Positions 8,427 through 17,019 of a stretch of DNA of 64,000 nucleotides are shown in pieces. Made by a program: the position numbers and the translations under genes. The DNA lies in NCBI GenBank assembly GCA_017515325.1, contig JAFWGA010000063.1, positions 25,482 to 89,481 on the forward strand, read 5' to 3'. The notes under the pieces were generated by a model. The model did no database searches and was not told the DNA's origin. It saw only the letters and a list, made by a program, of their open reading frames with translations. How positions within the stretch are numbered: the first letter of the stretch is position 1; each line of letters begins with the position of its first letter. Origin of the DNA: Blautia sp. GTDB taxonomy: Bacteria; Bacillota; Clostridia; Lachnospirales; Lachnospiraceae.

Positions 8427-9321
8427 GCGTATCACCTACTTTCATATTGATCAGGGCCAGGATGGCCACCAGGATAAAGACAAAGAAGGACATGGCTGCC
8501 GCATAGCCGAAATTCGCCACGCCGGTTCCAAAGGAGTTGTTGTAGATATAGTGGGACATGGTTATGGTTGAGTTCGCAGGACCGCCCGCCGTCAGATTGA
8601 CCGACTCGTCATAAAGCTGCAGGGTACCGTTGATGGACATGATCACCGTCATGATGATGGTGGGGCGAAGAAGCGGAACCGTGATATGCCAGAAGCTCTT
8701 CCAGCCGTTGGCGCCGTCTATCTTGGCCGCCTCATAGATGGAGTATTCGATATTCTGCAGGCCGGCAAGATAGAAGACCATGTTATAGCCTGTCCAGCGC
8801 CATAAAAGGGCTATGATAATCACTGCCTTTGCAGAAGTGGGATTGCCGAGGAAATTGTAATTCTGCTGAAGAATTCCCAGGCTGACCAGGATATGGTTGA
8901 TCAGTCCCTCCGTCGCAAACAGAGATTTGAAGATCAAGGCATACGAAACCAGTGCCGTGGCACAGGGAAGAAAAATACAGGTTCTGAAAAAGCCTCTGAA
9001 TTTCAGGTCCTTGTTGTTCAGGATCTGGGCAAGCAGGATGGCCAGAATCAGCATGATGGGGACCTGGATCAGCAGATACAGGAAAGTATTTCCGACAGAG
9101 CGAAGGAAGAGCTTATCCTTAAACATGCGGATGTAATTATTGTACCAGGGATCAGCCCAGGCCATCTTCACGCCGGCACCTGTCTGGAATGAAGTGAAAA
9201 GAGCCTGCAGAATGGGATAAAAGCTCATGATGAAGATCAGGAGTGTAGCCGGCGTCAGGAAAGCCCAACCGGCTGCCTCCTGCTTGCGTTTTACGCTCAT
9301 GCCATTGTTACCGCTTTTCAT
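8419..9321 (-). CDS. Carbohydrate ABC transporter permease (MalF/UgpA type)
   Basis: A 300-residue CUT1 permease. ATG at 9321 follows AAAGGAGGATG; the longer upstream frame reads through a terminator and a repeat and is not believed. Features include a first helix at about residues 20-42, the EAA loop YEAAKIDGANGWKSFWHITV and six predicted helices. It pairs with the MalG-like permease that follows with a 3' overlap. The binding-protein gene lies upstream, separated by a terminator and a repeat element that should make the binding protein more abundant than the permeases. Confidence 0.9.
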   Translation of the reverse strand: MKSGNNGMSVKRKQEAAGWAFLTPATLLIFIMSFYPILQALFTSFQTGAGVKMAWADPWYNNYIRMFKDKLFLRSVGNTFLYLLIQVPIMLILAILLAQILNNKDLKFRGFFRTCIFLPCATALVSYALIFKSLFATEGLINHILVSLGILQQNYNFLGNPTSAKAVIIIALLWRWTGYNMVFYLAGLQNIEYSIYEAAKIDGANGWKSFWHITVPLLRPTIIMTVIMSINGTLQLYDESVNLTAGGPANSTITMSHYIYNNSFGTGVANFGYAAAMSFFVFILVAILALINMKVGDTRD

Positions 9322-9363
9322 TTTTGTATCATCCTCCTTTTCTGTTTGGCAGCGAATTTTTTC

Positions 9364-9388
9364 GGCCTGTGCGGTAACCGCACAGGCC
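9364..9388. repeat. Palindromic element ggcctgtgcgg..., copy 1
   Basis: A 12-1-12 perfect inverted repeat with the core cctgtgcggtaaccgcacagg. A diverged copy is at 54909-54933 and a partial one near 21207-21235. It lies in the leader of the MalF-like gene. Confidence 0.5.
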
Positions 9389-9400
9389 AAATGATTTACG

Positions 9401-9435
9401 GGAAAAACGGGAAACCGGATAAATCCGATTTCCCG
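9401..9435 (-). terminator. Intra-operon terminator between binding protein and permease genes
   Basis: The minus strand has stem ACGGGAAA-CGGA / TCCG-TTTCCCGT followed by five T residues. It probably causes partial termination after the binding-protein gene. Confidence 0.7.
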
Positions 9436-9443
9436 TCCGCTTT

Positions 9444-9533
9444 CTATGGCCGGACTGCCCTGTGGAAGCGTCACCCTTTGGTGACCGGCAGCCCGCCCTG
9501 GCATAGAGGTAAAGCTGTGCCCTCCTCTACCCT
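9444..9533 (-). repeat. ~85-bp structured intergenic element, copy A
   Basis: Read on the minus strand it starts gggtagagg, contains a ggtcacc...gggtgac hairpin and ends near ggccatag. It is related to the copies at 59021-59108 and 62690-62773 and sits between a stop codon and a terminator. Confidence 0.55.
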
Positions 9534-9566
9534 GTCATATCTGGTTTTATTTGAGAAAGGATGCTT

Positions 9567-10835
9567 TTACAGTCCCATCTGGAAGCGTATCTGCTCCTCA
9601 GCACCGGCCAGCTCGCTGTCGAGATCGGAACCATTGATGCAGTTGACAACTGCCGCGCCCAGAAGGGTACGAAGCTGATAATGATAGTCGTTCTGCTCGA
9701 TGATCGGAACTTTTCCGCTCATGGCAACGATGTCAGCATAGATCGGCTGATTATTCCAGAACTCGATGCCTTCTCCGTAAACCTCGGACTCGCCTGCAGA
9801 CAGGCAGCAGGTGATAACACCGCCGTTGGTCAGAGCGTAATCGTAGGTCTGTTTGCTGCCGCCGAAGGTCTTGGCAAGGAAATCCTTGGCAAGGTCTACG
9901 TTGTCGCAGTTGGAGGTGATATAGAGGGAGGAGCCGCCGTTGGCCGCATAGCCTTCGCCGCCTTCCAGCGTCGGAAGGGAGGTCAGCTCCCATTTTCCAC
10001 TGTTTTCCGGAACGGATGCGATGGTGGGAATGATCCAGTTGCCGTTCATGACACCGGCTACCATGTCGCCCTGGATGGTGTTGTTGGTGTAGTCTGTCCA
10101 GTCATTGCCCAGGTAAAGGATATCCTTCTGGCCCATCTCAATGATGACTTCCATGACCTTCTTCAGGGTCTCGTTCTCGGTGATGTAAGGCTCGCCGTCC
10201 TTCCACTGGGAACCGCCCTCAGCCTGCATCATCATGTACATCAGGTCATTGCCGCTGCCGTCCATGCAAAGCAGGTACTTGCCCGTAGCTTCCTTCACAG
10301 CCTCGCCGACCTCGATAAACTTCTCCCAGGTGCAGCCAGTCATATCGTCGATGGTGTAACCCGCTTCCTCAAGCAGGTCAACGCGGTAAGCAAAAATGGC
10401 TGTGCCGTTATCTACCGGCACACCGTAGTGCTGGCCGTCGATGATACTGTAGGAAAGCTTCTCTTCCCCGAAGTCGCTCCAGTCAATGTCCGCGCCTTCT
10501 ATCGCTACCCAGGCATCCGGATAGGTGGCTACAAAGTTCTGAATATAGTGATCCTGGAAAAGGACGATATCCGGCAGTTCGGAGTAATCTCCGGCATTGC
10601 CCGCCAGCGTCACGGCTGTTTCCACATCCGAGGAACCGGACTGGGTAAGGATCTCCAGTTCAAAGTCCGGGTCAACATTTTCCTTGTAGTCTGCAGCCGC
10701 GCCTTCCAGTGCCGGAATGTTGAAGTTCGGATCCCAGGCGTAAACGGAAAGCTTATGCTCTTCTGCCATGGCCGGCATTGCCATGACTACCGCTGCCGCA
10801 CCGATCAGTGCCATTGCCACTAACGATTTCTTCAT
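9567..10835 (-). CDS. Carbohydrate ABC transporter substrate-binding protein (MalE-like)
   Basis: A 422-residue extracellular binding protein of the SBP_bac_1 class. The signal peptide (residues 1-24, cleavage near AMA-EE) has no lipobox cysteine. Motifs include YAWDPNFNIPALEGAAADY after the signal, the VPVDNGTAIFAYRVDLLEEAG region typical of the first lobe, and GGSSLYITSNCDN. ATG at 10835 follows AAAAAAGGAGGAGATC. It heads an operon with two permeases, an EamA exporter and a ROK regulator. Ligand unknown, probably an oligosaccharide or sugar alcohol. Confidence 0.9.
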   Translation of the reverse strand: MKKSLVAMALIGAAAVVMAMPAMAEEHKLSVYAWDPNFNIPALEGAAADYKENVDPDFELEILTQSGSSDVETAVTLAGNAGDYSELPDIVLFQDHYIQNFVATYPDAWVAIEGADIDWSDFGEEKLSYSIIDGQHYGVPVDNGTAIFAYRVDLLEEAGYTIDDMTGCTWEKFIEVGEAVKEATGKYLLCMDGSGNDLMYMMMQAEGGSQWKDGEPYITENETLKKVMEVIIEMGQKDILYLGNDWTDYTNNTIQGDMVAGVMNGNWIIPTIASVPENSGKWELTSLPTLEGGEGYAANGGSSLYITSNCDNVDLAKDFLAKTFGGSKQTYDYALTNGGVITCCLSAGESEVYGEGIEFWNNQPIYADIVAMSGKVPIIEQNDYHYQLRTLLGAAVVNCINGSDLDSELAGAEEQIRFQMGL

Positions 10836-10920
10836 GATCTCCTCCTTTTTTGAGAATCAGTTTGTGATTTGTCAGGTTTTCCTATAAATACATTTCTGTC
10901 CCTGGTTACGATATACATTT

Positions 10921-10950
10921 TCATCGGGTTGTCGTAAGATATCCCGATGA
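10921..10950. promoter_or_regulatory. Hairpin or operator at the MalE-operon start site
   Basis: TCATCGGG and CCCGATGA form an 8-bp perfect stem with a 14-base loop, placed where transcription should begin. It may be a repressor dyad or a 5' stabilising hairpin; a U-tract is missing. Confidence 0.45.
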
Positions 10951-10957
10951 CTTTTGT

Positions 10958-10986
10958 AATATATTTAGAATATCATGTTGTATCAA
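10958..10986 (-). promoter_or_regulatory. Promoter of the MalE-like operon
   Basis: The minus strand reads TTGATA, 17 bases, TATATT. The -35 hexamer overlaps the stop codon of the N-acetyltransferase gene. Confidence 0.65.
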
Positions 10987-11789
10987 ATCTTGCAAGGGGC
11001 AAAATCTATTGCGAATTCCTCCGACAGGGTTCTCCTCAGTTCTTCCCTGTTTTCCAGTCTGCGTTCGCAGCGCTGTCCTTCCAGGACACTGGTATACAGA
11101 TCCCCTGTGATGTTTTTATGCCCGGTCTCATTCCGCAGATTCACCATTACCTGATGGGAAAAAATCGAAGCAGGGCATGCATAGGCATAGTAATTTGCCG
11201 CAATAAACTCCTGAGGTGTCTGCGCAAACTCACTGAAGTGCAGGATGTCCTGCCTGATTCCCCGTGAATCCGTGCGGCTGAGAATCCACCAGCCGTCATC
11301 ATAGCGGCGGGTCTGAAAAACCTCCCCATGGCTGATCGTTTCTGCCCCTTCGCGAACCAGAACCGATCCCGGAGGCTGCGGTCCTCCAAATCCCACGTCG
11401 CAGTAAAGGAGTTCCTCCTGCAGCCTCACCAGAATCCCCCGGTGAAAGCAGGGCGGAATAAAGTCCCTGCCGCTGACGATCCGGCAGAAAACGGAGGAAG
11501 CATCAAAGCCAAGATCGCAGAGCAGGCGGGTAAACAGGCCATTCATCTCATAGCAATAGCCTCCCCTTTTCCGGGTGACTATCTTGTCAAAAATGACCGG
11601 AATCTCAAGGGATATGGGAAGCTTAGCCAGGGCAGAATCCAGATCCTCAAAGGGAATGTGAGTCTGATGGGCGTAGACCAGGCTATCCAGCGTCTTCCGG
11701 TTTTGTACAGAGACATCCGCAGGGCTTAGCCCCATCCTGGCCAGGTATGCCCCGACATCAGGAACAGGAGCCCACATTTCTTCATACAT
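10983..11789 (-). CDS. nat: Arylamine N-acetyltransferase
   Basis: A 268-residue cytosolic enzyme that moves acetyl groups from acetyl-CoA to arylamines and hydrazines. The cysteine-protease-like triad is visible: C79 in RKRGGYCYEMN, H116 in CFHRGIL and D131 in CDVGFGG. Length matches the family. ATG at 11789 follows GAAAGGAAATAAAG. It stands alone, between the liv operon terminator and the MalE-type promoter, which overlaps its stop codon. Confidence 0.93.
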   Translation of the reverse strand: MYEEMWAPVPDVGAYLARMGLSPADVSVQNRKTLDSLVYAHQTHIPFEDLDSALAKLPISLEIPVIFDKIVTRKRGGYCYEMNGLFTRLLCDLGFDASSVFCRIVSGRDFIPPCFHRGILVRLQEELLYCDVGFGGPQPPGSVLVREGAETISHGEVFQTRRYDDGWWILSRTDSRGIRQDILHFSEFAQTPQEFIAANYYAYACPASIFSHQVMVNLRNETGHKNITGDLYTSVLEGQRCERRLENREELRRTLSEEFAIDFAPCKI

Positions 11790-11863
11790 CTTCTTTATTT
11801 CCTTTCACTAATCATCGGCAAGGAAGCAGGAAATCTTTTTCCGTTCCCCCGGCAATGGGACAG

Positions 11864-11904
11864 AGGAAGAAACAGCCGCCCCTTGACTGAAAGAGCGGCT
11901 GTTC
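11864..11904 (-). terminator. Terminator of the liv operon
   Basis: The minus strand stem AACAGCCGC / GCGGCTGTT is followed by TCTTCC. It lies 60 bases past the stop of the binding-protein gene. Confidence 0.65.
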
Positions 11905-11966
11905 CCTGTTATCCCTATTCTATACCCGTTTCCATACCGAAACGAAATATCTGTGATATGATTGGT

Positions 11967-13244
11967 TTACTGAAGAGGAGCCGGATAAAGGATCTCGGTC
12001 TCGGTAAAGTCGAAGGGCCATACGGTCTTCCACTCGCCGTCCTGCACCTGAGCGATTGCTACAGAAGCGGAGGTGTTGTCTCTGAAGTGAGGAGCACCCG
12101 CCAGATCATAGTTTTCAAACTTGATTCTGTCATAGGGAAGAATGATCTTGCGGCCGCCGGGGAATTCGCCCTGGATATCCAGCTCAGCGATAGCGTCGCG
12201 GACGGCTTCTCCGTCTGTGGAGCCGGCTGCCTCGATAGCGGTCTTGAAGATCCACACAACCGTGTAGGACTCTGCGGAATGACCGTTCATGTTCAGGCCG
12301 TATTTCTCAGAGAATTCCGCGTTGATCTCTTCTCCGTTGAGAAGGTCGGGGTTAAACTCGACAACGGATGCCACGCCATTGGCAGCGGCACCGAGGTTGC
12401 TCAGGAAGGCCGGATCGGTAAAGCCGTTTGCCTTTGCCACGATCATCTTCGGGATATAGTTCTGAGCTTTCAGCGTCTGAACAAAGAGAGTCGCGTCACC
12501 GATATAGGAATCGCAGAGAATAGCGTCCGGATCTGCCTTCTTCAGGGCAAGCACCTGTGCGCTCAGGTCTGTGGCATTGCTGGAATAGTCGATGGTGTCC
12601 ACCAGATCAAAGCCATACTCATCCTTGTACAGCTCCACGCAGCGGATCAGCTCCTGGCCGATGGCAGCCCTGTCCGTGAAGATAGCGATCGTCTTGATCT
12701 CTTCGCCGGTCTGCTCGGAGGCATCCTTGAGGTACTTCAGCATATCCTCTACATAGACAGAATTCAGCGGGCAAAGGCGGAAGAAATAATCCATTGCCTC
12801 GTGATCCTCATCAGACAGACGGTCCAGGGTAGAGATGGCCGTGATCATCGGCACGCCGTACTGAGTGCAGACCTGGGCGACAACCTCTGTCACCGTGGAC
12901 ATATGGCAGCCCATCATCACATCGACATGCTCCTGGGTGATCAGACGTTCCGCCTCAGACTTGCCCTGGGCAGGATCGCCGGCATGGTCGCCACGGACAA
13001 CCTCAAGCATACGGCCGTTTACGCCACCCTGGGCATTGATTTCCTCCACCGCGAAATCGATGCCTCTTAAAATGTTTTCACCGATTGCTGCGTTGCCGCC
13101 GGACATGGCATAGATGGTACCGATCCGGATCGGCTCCTCCTCGGCCGCCACCGTCCTGGCGGATGCCAGACCTCCGGCAAGGCCGATGACCATAGCCAGA
13201 GCCGCGAATACAGATACAGCCTTCTTAAAGAACGCTTGCTTCAT
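11967..13244 (-). CDS. Branched-chain amino acid-type ABC substrate-binding protein (LivK-like)
   Basis: A 425-residue Peripla_BP_6 protein. ATG at 13244 follows AGGAGGAGGAAACCCC; the first 34 residues form a signal peptide ending near TVAAEE, again without a lipobox cysteine. The family motif IGTIYAMSGGNAAIGENILRG lies at the mature N-terminus, and GRMLEVVRGDHAGDPAQG and MMGCHMSTVTEVVAQV follow. It is the last gene of the livHMGF cluster, 97 bp after livF, an order less usual than binding protein first. The ligand could be branched-chain amino acids, other amino acids, or an amide such as urea. Confidence 0.88.
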   Translation of the reverse strand: MKQAFFKKAVSVFAALAMVIGLAGGLASARTVAAEEEPIRIGTIYAMSGGNAAIGENILRGIDFAVEEINAQGGVNGRMLEVVRGDHAGDPAQGKSEAERLITQEHVDVMMGCHMSTVTEVVAQVCTQYGVPMITAISTLDRLSDEDHEAMDYFFRLCPLNSVYVEDMLKYLKDASEQTGEEIKTIAIFTDRAAIGQELIRCVELYKDEYGFDLVDTIDYSSNATDLSAQVLALKKADPDAILCDSYIGDATLFVQTLKAQNYIPKMIVAKANGFTDPAFLSNLGAAANGVASVVEFNPDLLNGEEINAEFSEKYGLNMNGHSAESYTVVWIFKTAIEAAGSTDGEAVRDAIAELDIQGEFPGGRKIILPYDRIKFENYDLAGAPHFRDNTSASVAIAQVQDGEWKTVWPFDFTETEILYPAPLQ

Positions 13245-13341
13245 GGGGTTTCCTCCTCCTTTAACATATGAATGGTTTTCAGGTAGCTTATGTTTACCGC
13301 GCCCAAACAGGCGCCGGTGCACATACGATTGCTATGCGGGG

Positions 13342-14049
13342 TCAGATTCCAAGGTAAGCCTTTTTCACATGCTCATTGGCCTGCAGCTCGGCAGATGTGC
13401 CTTCCAGGGCGATCCTGCCGTTTTCGATCACATAGCCCCTGTCCGCACAGGCCAGTGCCTTGGTGATATCCTGCTCTACCAGAAGGACAGACAAGCCATC
13501 CTGCCTGGCCATCGTCCTGGCAACCTCAAGAATGTCGTCCACAATATTCGGGGCAAGGCCCAGAGACGGCTCGTCCAGGATCAGAAGCTTGGGCATGCCG
13601 ATCAGAGCTCTGGCCACGGCAACCATCTGCTGCTCCCCGCCGGATAAGGTACCCGCCGCCTGCCTGGCCCTCTCCTTCAGCCTCGGAAACCAGCCATAGG
13701 CCTTGTCCAGATTTTCCCTGAAATGAGCCTTGGTCTCTTTGTTGAAGGCACCCATCTCCAGGTTTTCCAGAACCGTCATCTCCGTAAAAAGCTGCCGTCC
13801 CTCCGGCACCTGTACGATACCGTGATCCAGGATATAGCGGGCATTTTTCTTTGCCAGCTCCTGGCCGTTGAATTCCACAGAGCCCTGGGAAGGCCTGAGA
13901 ATCCCCGTGACGGCACGGACCATGGTGGTCTTTCCTGCCCCGTTGGAACCGAGAATGGCTACGATCTCCCCATCCCCTACCTGAAAAGAGATATCCCACA
14001 GAATATTGACAGCTCCGTAGCCGGCCTGTAATCCACTCACCTTAAGCAT
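13342..14049 (-). CDS. livF: LivF-type ABC ATP-binding protein
   Basis: A 235-residue ATPase: Walker A GSNGAGKTT, Q-loop VPEGRQLF (the LivF-specific motif), signature LSGGEQQMVAVARAL and Walker B LLILDEPSLGLAP. The second of two close ATG codons is chosen (14049) because AGGAGG lies six bases upstream; the gene then overlaps the 3' end of livG. It pairs with LivG to drive the LivHM permease. Confidence 0.93.
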   Translation of the reverse strand: MLKVSGLQAGYGAVNILWDISFQVGDGEIVAILGSNGAGKTTMVRAVTGILRPSQGSVEFNGQELAKKNARYILDHGIVQVPEGRQLFTEMTVLENLEMGAFNKETKAHFRENLDKAYGWFPRLKERARQAAGTLSGGEQQMVAVARALIGMPKLLILDEPSLGLAPNIVDDILEVARTMARQDGLSVLLVEQDITKALACADRGYVIENGRIALEGTSAELQANEHVKKAYLGI

Positions 14050-14788
14050 GGGCATCCTCCTTCCTTCCCAGGTAAACCTCCATGACATAGGGATCATTCA
14101 TTACCTGCTCCGGCGTCCCCTCCGCGATCTTTTCCCCGTGATGGAGAACGATGACCTCCTCGCACAGACTGACGACAGCCTGCATAATATGCTCAATCAG
14201 GAAGATGGTCACGCCGGACTCATTGATGCGCCGGATCAGCCGGATGGCTTCTTCTGTCTCGGCGGGATTCAGACCCGCCATATTTTCGTCCAGGAACAGA
14301 AGCTCCGGCCTGGTAGCCAGGGCTCTTGCCATCTCCAGGCGCTTCTGATCCGGTGTCCCCATATCCTTTGCCAGCACATGACGCCTGTCATAAAGCCCGG
14401 TAAAATCAAGCAGTTCCATGGCCCTTTCCTTCGCTTCGCGCTCATTTCTGGCGGGAGCATGTCCGAAATAGGTGGAGGCCGCGACATTTTCCAGCACGCT
14501 GAGATTCTTCAGAGGCTTCATGATCTGGAAGGTACGGGCAATCTTCATTTTCGTATATTCATAGGCCTTTTTCCCGGTAATATCCTGTCCCCGGAAATAG
14601 ATCTGTCCCTCTGTAGGAGGATAATAACCGCAGATCATATTAAAGGTCGTGGACTTGCCGGCACCGTTCGGCCCGATCATGCCGGTGATCGCGCCCTCAC
14701 GGATCGAAAAGGAAACATCCTTGACAGCAGTAAGGCCTTTAAACCTCTTGGTGATATGCTTCACCTCGATAATCGGCGTATCAGCCAT
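14042..14788 (-). CDS. livG: LivG-type ABC ATP-binding protein
   Basis: A 248-residue ATPase with Walker A GPNGAGKST, the LivG-type insert region RTFQIMKPLKNLSVLENV, a signature-region PDQKRLEMARALA in place of canonical LSGGQ, and Walker B LLFLDENMAGLNP. The Walker B aspartate-glutamate is followed by Asn rather than Pro, a LivG trait. Its ATG overlaps the livM stop (TAATG), and AAAGGAGG precedes it. Confidence 0.93.
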   Translation of the reverse strand: MADTPIIEVKHITKRFKGLTAVKDVSFSIREGAITGMIGPNGAGKSTTFNMICGYYPPTEGQIYFRGQDITGKKAYEYTKMKIARTFQIMKPLKNLSVLENVAASTYFGHAPARNEREAKERAMELLDFTGLYDRRHVLAKDMGTPDQKRLEMARALATRPELLFLDENMAGLNPAETEEAIRLIRRINESGVTIFLIEHIMQAVVSLCEEVIVLHHGEKIAEGTPEQVMNDPYVMEVYLGRKEDAHA

Positions 14789-15858
14789 TACAGAGCCTCC
14801 TTTCCTGTGTGAGAGGCGAATTCGACCTCTTCAAAGACTTCAACCGGCGGCTTTTTCAGAATCCTTGTATCGATAAATTCCTTTACCCTGCTGTGCATGT
14901 ACCAGCCCAGAATCCCTGCCGGGCGGAAGCGGATGACCACCAGCAGAACAATAGCGTACAGAAGCATGTTGATGCCGGGAAGAAAAGCGGCGTATTTTGC
15001 CCGGAGGAACTCTGACAGGGGGATCATCAGAAGCCCGCCCACCAGAGGGCCTTCCACATAGGCAGCTCCGCCGACGACTGCGGGAAGCACGGATTCGGTG
15101 GATTTTGCCTGGATCATCAGTTCCGGATCGATATAGCGGATATAGCAGGCATAATAGAAACCCACCAAGGCTGCTATCATAGCGGACACCACAACCGCCA
15201 TAATCTTGTAGCGTGTGGGATTGATGCCCATGGCGCAGGCCGCGTCCTCATCCTCACGGATCGTCCGCAGGGCATAGCCCATGCGGGATTTCTCGATCCT
15301 CTTGATCAGAAGATAAACCAATATCACCATCACAAGTCCGACATAGTAATAGGGAACCTTGCTGCCAAAGCGGAAATCCGCCCAGGAATCCTTTCCGAAG
15401 GGAAGGCCGACGCCGCTGGCCCTTCCAAAAAAGCTGGAATTGATGATAAACTGTCTCAGCGCCTCGCCGAAAGCGATGGACACCAGGGTAAAATATGGGC
15501 CTCTCAGGATGAAGCAGGGGTAAAAGATGACTCCCGCCACCAGGCCGACCACCACCATGCCAAAGACAGCCGCCAGCCAGGGATTGGCTCCCGCCTTGGT
15601 AATCAGAAGACAGCTGGCATACGCTCCCAGCCCCATGTAGGCGGCATGCCCCAGGGAGTTCTGCCCGGTCATGCCTCCCAGCAGGTTCCATGCCATGGAA
15701 AGGGTAGAGATATAAAAGACCAGAACAAAAATATTCAGGATATAGGGTGATTTCACCAAAACAGGGATGATCAGAAACACCAGAAGAATGAGTCCGACGA
15801 TGATCCTGACATTCCGGTGGTACGCACGTACCGCTTTCTTTTTTTCGTCCATTCTCAT
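14788..15858 (-). CDS. livM: LivM-type ABC permease
   Basis: A 356-residue membrane protein with eight or more predicted helices. Typical LivM stretches are TGQNSLGHAAYMGLGAYAS, GPYFTLVSIAFGEALRQF and the cytoplasmic loop GYALRTIREDEDAACAMGIN. ATG at 15858 overlaps the livH stop (ATGA). The hydrophilic C-terminal tail of about 40 residues is somewhat long. It forms the channel together with LivH. Confidence 0.92.
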   Translation of the reverse strand: MRMDEKKKAVRAYHRNVRIIVGLILLVFLIIPVLVKSPYILNIFVLVFYISTLSMAWNLLGGMTGQNSLGHAAYMGLGAYASCLLITKAGANPWLAAVFGMVVVGLVAGVIFYPCFILRGPYFTLVSIAFGEALRQFIINSSFFGRASGVGLPFGKDSWADFRFGSKVPYYYVGLVMVILVYLLIKRIEKSRMGYALRTIREDEDAACAMGINPTRYKIMAVVVSAMIAALVGFYYACYIRYIDPELMIQAKSTESVLPAVVGGAAYVEGPLVGGLLMIPLSEFLRAKYAAFLPGINMLLYAIVLLVVIRFRPAGILGWYMHSRVKEFIDTRILKKPPVEVFEEVEFASHTGKEAL

Positions 15859-16718
15859 TTCCTCCGAAGCACGATCAGCTGACGGACAACCAGGATCACG
15901 ATAAAGGTGACAAACACGATCAGGTCGCTGTACGAGGGGCTGATGAACAGAGCAACCATGGTTTCCAGGAGTCCCAGGAAGATTCCGGCAAAAAAGGCAC
16001 CCGGAATGGAGCCCAGTCCTCCGACCACCACCACGATCAGAGCCCGAAAACCGAAGCTTGCGCCAGCTGTCGGGAAAATAGTGTAGAAGCCTGTGAGCAA
16101 AGCGCCTGCAATCCCCGCAAGGGCAACGCCCAGACCGTAGGTCAGAATATAGATCCGTTTGGTATTGATACCGACCACCTCTGCACCGACAGGATTCTGA
16201 GAGACCGCACGGATCTGTTTCCCGACCGTGGTATATTTCAGGAAGGTAAACAAAGCGACCGAAACGACAAGCAGCACGCCAAAGCTGATCAGCCTCGGCA
16301 GAGCCATGGTGACCGGTCCCAGGTTAATGTAGGTCATGGAATAGCTGGTAGAAATCGAACGGTACTCAGAACCGAAGAGCACCAGTGCGCCGTTGGAAAG
16401 AAGAAGTCCGAGCCCAACGGTAAGAAATAAAAGATTTGTGAAGCTTTTTGTTCCCAAGGCCGGCGTGATCAGAGTATGCTGGATCACTGCGCCAAGGCAG
16501 AACATGATAACGGCGACGATCGGTACGCAAAGGTAAGGATCCAGGCCAAAGGTCTGATGCAGAAGCCAGGTCAGGTACATCCCCACCATCAGCATCTCGC
16601 CATGGCAGAAATTGACGATCTTCATGACACCGAAGATAACATTCTGCCCCATCCCCATGAGTGAATAAAAGCCTCCCATCAGGAGCCCATTCACACATGC
16701 TTGCAAAAAGGTACTCAA
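15855..16718 (-). CDS. livH: LivH-type ABC permease (TTG start)
   Basis: A 287-residue membrane protein, first gene of livHMGF. The start codon is TTG at 16718, with GGAGGG eight bases upstream; no ATG is better placed. Motifs include GLLMGGFYSLMGMGQNVIFG, the cytoplasmic loop RAVSQNPVGAEVVGINTKRI and GGLGSIPGAFFAGIFLGLLE. A strong promoter lies 200 bp upstream. Confidence 0.92.
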   Translation of the reverse strand: MSTFLQACVNGLLMGGFYSLMGMGQNVIFGVMKIVNFCHGEMLMVGMYLTWLLHQTFGLDPYLCVPIVAVIMFCLGAVIQHTLITPALGTKSFTNLLFLTVGLGLLLSNGALVLFGSEYRSISTSYSMTYINLGPVTMALPRLISFGVLLVVSVALFTFLKYTTVGKQIRAVSQNPVGAEVVGINTKRIYILTYGLGVALAGIAGALLTGFYTIFPTAGASFGFRALIVVVVGGLGSIPGAFFAGIFLGLLETMVALFISPSYSDLIVFVTFIVILVVRQLIVLRRK

Positions 16719-16917
16719 GGCTTTTCCCTCCTGTCAGAATTGTGAGGTAACTGTCCCGTAACCGTAAGGAACCTGCGTCTGTCCCTGAACGCCTGTCACC
16801 CCTCAGCGATTTGCGCCTGGCCGTTGCAAATGCTCCCTTATCCATACGCCCCTCACTGCGCAGCAGGAGGTGCCGGCTCAACAGTTATGAACAGTTACAC
16901 TGTCAGTTTCACATGGA

Positions 16918-16946
16918 ATTATAGCAAGAATATCAAAGGGATTCAA
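16918..16946 (-). promoter_or_regulatory. Promoter of livHMGF
   Basis: The minus strand reads TTGAAT, 17 bases, TATAAT. The remaining leader (16719-16910) has no gene; it holds some GC-rich inverted repeats but no class I recognise. Confidence 0.75.
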
Positions 16947-16978
16947 GAAAAAAGAAAAAGGAGACAGTAACTGTCTCC
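16945..16978 (-). terminator. Terminator of the degV gene
   Basis: The hairpin GGAGACAGT / ACTGTCTCC is followed on the minus strand by CTTTTTCTTTTTTC. It directly precedes the liv promoter. Confidence 0.8.
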
Positions 16979-17019
16979 AATCGTCCTCAATGGAATTCTG
17001 TTTCTTTTTATATCTATTT

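Noticed and set aside
9561-10823. 420-codon open frame antisense to the MalE-like gene
   Set aside because: Mirror of a GC-rich coding gene; no binding site and no recognisable domain. Similar long antisense frames at 837-1640, 11883-13070 and 41394-43127 were dropped for the same reason.
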